Positions 62,380-64,000 of a stretch of DNA of 64,000 nt are shown here, in pieces. The DNA is from Aureimonas jatrophae (GTDB lineage Bacteria > Pseudomonadota > Alphaproteobacteria > Rhizobiales > Rhizobiaceae), in the NCBI RefSeq assembly GCF_900104035.1, contig NZ_FNIT01000002.1:372001-436000 (forward strand), written 5' to 3'. Every line of letters starts with the position of its first letter. Position 1 is the first letter of the stretch. A model generated the notes under the pieces. That model saw only the letters and a list, made by a program, of their open reading frames with translations. It made no database searches and was not told where the DNA came from. A program made the translations under genes and the position numbers.

Positions 62380-63021
62380 ATGCAGAGCTTTCCCAATGCC
62401 GGGGGCGGCGCGATCGTCGAGGCGATGGCCGCGCGGATCGTCGAGAACCGGGCCTATCTCTCGGAGATCGACGGCAAGATCGGCGACGGCGATCATGGCG
62501 TGAACATGGCCAAGGGCTTCGGCATGGCGGCCGAGCGCCTCGCCGGTCAGGACGCGACGCTGTCGCAGGCCATGGCGCAGCTCGGCGACGTCCTGATGGG
62601 CGAGATCGGCGGGTCCATGGGGCCGCTCTACGGCATGACCTTCACCGAGTTCGCCGAAGCCATCGAGGGCCAGGACGCGATCGATGCCGCCCTGTTCTCG
62701 GCCATGCTGCACAAGGGGCTGGAGGGCGTGCAGTCGATCGGCTCCGCCCAGGTCGGCGACAAGACGCTGCTCGACACGTTCGTGCCGGCGGTGGACGCCT
62801 TCGATGCTGCGACCGGCGAAGGCCGGTCCTTCGCCGACGCGCTCGACGCGCTGGTGGCGGCGGCCGAGCGGGGCCGCGACTCCACGGTCGACCTCGTCGC
62901 CAAGGTCGGCCGCGCGAGCCGGCTCGGCGAGCGCTCGCGCGGTGTTCTGGATGCCGGCGCGACGTCATGCGCCATGATCCTCGGCACGCTGGCCGAGGGG
63001 GCGAAGGCGCGCCTCGCCTGA
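62380..63021 (+). CDS. DhaL-type kinase subunit
   Basis: The 213-residue DhaL protein has the metal/nucleotide motif DGKIGDGDHG at residues 31-40, GGSMGPLYGMTFTEFAEA near 77 and QVGDKTLLDTFVPAVDAF near 124. It donates phosphate from nucleotide to the ketose bound by the DhaK encoded 14 bases upstream. It keeps the canonical GDGDHG, unlike the other DhaL at 56033. ATG at 62380 after GAGGGAG. Confidence 0.93.
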   Translation: MQSFPNAGGGAIVEAMAARIVENRAYLSEIDGKIGDGDHGVNMAKGFGMAAERLAGQDATLSQAMAQLGDVLMGEIGGSMGPLYGMTFTEFAEAIEGQDAIDAALFSAMLHKGLEGVQSIGSAQVGDKTLLDTFVPAVDAFDAATGEGRSFADALDALVAAAERGRDSTVDLVAKVGRASRLGERSRGVLDAGATSCAMILGTLAEGAKARLA

Positions 63022-63046
63022 GACCCGCCTCAGGGCGTGGAGCGGA

Positions 63047-64000
63047 TCACCACTCCACGCCGATCTTGCCGAAATGCCCGGCGCCCTCCTCGTAGCGGAA
63101 GGCGTCGGCGAGATCGTCGAGCGCGAAGCGGCGGTCGATCACCGGGCGAACGTCGTTGGCCTCCAATGCTCTGACGAAGTCCTGCTGCTGCTGGCGGCTG
63201 CCGACGATCAGGCCTTGAAGCCGGGCCTGCTTGGTCATGAAGGCGCCGGTCGGGATCTCGCCCGAGAAGCCGGTGAGAACGCCGATCAGCGAGATATGGC
63301 CGCCGATCCGCACGGCCTCGATGGACTGGGCAAGCGTTCCTGGCCCGCCGACCTCGACCACGTGATCGACGCCCGCCCCACCCGTCCAGTCGCGGATGCG
63401 CCGGCCCCATTCTGGCTCGGCCTTGTAGTTCAGCGTGAACTCGGCGCCCATCGCCTTCGCCCGCTCCAGCTTCGCGTCGGACGATGACGTGATCGCGACG
63501 CGCGCCCCGAACAGGCGGGCGATCTGCAGCGCCCAGATCGATACGCCGCCGGTGCCTAGTAGGAGAACCGTATCGCCAGCCTTGAGCGCGCCGTCGCTCA
63601 CCAGCGCGCGCCAGGCGGTGAGGCCGGCCGTGGTGATCGCGGCCGCCTCCACCGCGTCGTAACCCCTCGGCGCATGGGTGAAGGCGGTGGCGGGCAGAAC
63701 CACGGTTTCCTGCGCGAAGCCGTCGATGCCGTCGCCCGGCGTGCGGGCGAAGTCGCCGACGCGGGCTGGACCTGCCTGCCAGTCCGGAAAGAAGCACGAC
63801 ACCACCATGTCGCCGGTCCGAAACTCCGTGACGCCTTCGCCGACGGCTTCCACCAGTCCCGCGCCGTCGGCAAGGAGCACGCGCCGGTCGTCCGCCTTCA
63901 TCAGGCCCTTGGCGACCGACAGGTCGTGGTAGTTGATGGAACCACCATGCAGCGCGACGCGGATCGCGCCGCGTCCGGGTTGGCCGGGGTCGGGCCTGTC
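63047..64000 (-). CDS. NAD(P)-dependent alcohol dehydrogenase (MDR), 5' end off the window
   Basis: The reading frame is open from 63047 to the window edge, so the start lies beyond 64000; at least 317 residues are present. An in-frame ATG at 63901 is internal, because family-like sequence (INYHDLSVAKGLMKADDRRV) continues upstream of it. Rossmann motif LLLGTGGVSIWALQIARLFG, then EVGGPGTLAQSIEAVRIGGH and a C-terminal FGKIGVEW fit zinc-type or quinone-reductase-like medium-chain dehydrogenases. It converges on the DhaL gene. It may take part in the polyol route, but strand and position do not prove it. Confidence 0.9.
   Translation of the reverse strand, partial: DRPDPGQPGRGAIRVALHGGSINYHDLSVAKGLMKADDRRVLLADGAGLVEAVGEGVTEFRTGDMVVSCFFPDWQAGPARVGDFARTPGDGIDGFAQETVVLPATAFTHAPRGYDAVEAAAITTAGLTAWRALVSDGALKAGDTVLLLGTGGVSIWALQIARLFGARVAITSSSDAKLERAKAMGAEFTLNYKAEPEWGRRIRDWTGGAGVDHVVEVGGPGTLAQSIEAVRIGGHISLIGVLTGFSGEIPTGAFMTKQARLQGLIVGSRQQQQDFVRALEANDVRPVIDRRFALDDLADAFRYEEGAGHFGKIGVEW

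Noticed and set aside
63047-63901. Complete 284-residue dehydrogenase starting at ATG 63901
   Set aside because: Upstream codons to the window edge stay open and encode typical N-terminal MDR sequence, so the gene is longer and cut by the window.

Overview
The window is GC-rich, densely packed bacterial DNA with about 60 protein genes, many overlapping by 4 bases (ATGA/GTGA), and no rRNA, tRNA, CRISPR array or transposase that I can see. Several features point to an alphaproteobacterium, probably of the order Hyphomicrobiales (Rhizobiales): a RegA/RegB (ActR/ActS) redox pair beside a cyoABCD quinol oxidase, a thuAB-like locus, and many sugar ABC transporters with Gfo/Idh/MocA dehydrogenases. 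I cannot assign a genus. No gene-free stretch exceeds about 210 bases.

Layout. (1) 1-7889: surface and secretion block with a SapC-like protein, a GT4 glycosyltransferase, a polysaccharide pyruvyl transferase, a secreted beta-propeller-like protein on the other strand, and a type I secretion ABC exporter with its HlyD adaptor. (2) 7962-14825 (minus): respiration block cyoA-cyoB-cyoC-cyoD-SURF1-regB-regA. (3) 14964-16758: an MFS transporter and a DUF4126 membrane protein. (4) 16818-28492: two divergent operons for an unidentified carbohydrate. The minus operon encodes a family 1 sugar ABC transporter, two Gfo/Idh/MocA dehydrogenases and its ATPase. The plus side encodes a TetR regulator, then a Gfo/Idh/MocA, a DUF993 aldolase-like protein, a xylose-isomerase-like protein and another Gfo/Idh/MocA. 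The same palindromic element lies upstream of both sides. (5) 28655-39575: an alcohol dehydrogenase gene broken by an in-frame TAG, a phosphoribosyltransferase, an M20 amidohydrolase, and a purine-salvage-like set (nucleoside hydrolase, MTA/SAH-deaminase-like amidohydrolase, PotABCD-like transporter, divergent adenine deaminase). (6) 39589-42839: a PRISE-type reductase with a divergent HxlR regulator, a possible outer-membrane protein and a GNAT acetyltransferase. (7) 42883-50341: a thu-like disaccharide locus with ThuA-like, ThuB-like and ROK genes on the minus strand and an ABC importer on the plus strand. (8) 50358-53887: a HAD hydrolase and an Fe-siderophore/cobalamin-type ABC importer. 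(9) 53985-64000: a dihydroxyacetone-kinase-type sugar or polyol locus. A SorC regulator fused to a complete DhaK domain, plus its DhaL partner, faces a ribose-type ABC transporter followed by an SDR dehydrogenase, a second DhaK, a second DhaL and a zinc-type alcohol dehydrogenase that runs off the window.

The parts most likely to be new are the SorC-DhaK fusion regulator with its dedicated DhaL and symmetric divergent promoters (about 53985-56876), and the TetR-controlled pathway in block 4, which combines four Gfo/Idh/MocA proteins with a DUF993 protein and a TIM-barrel isomerase. All functional assignments come from reading motifs and context; no database search was run.
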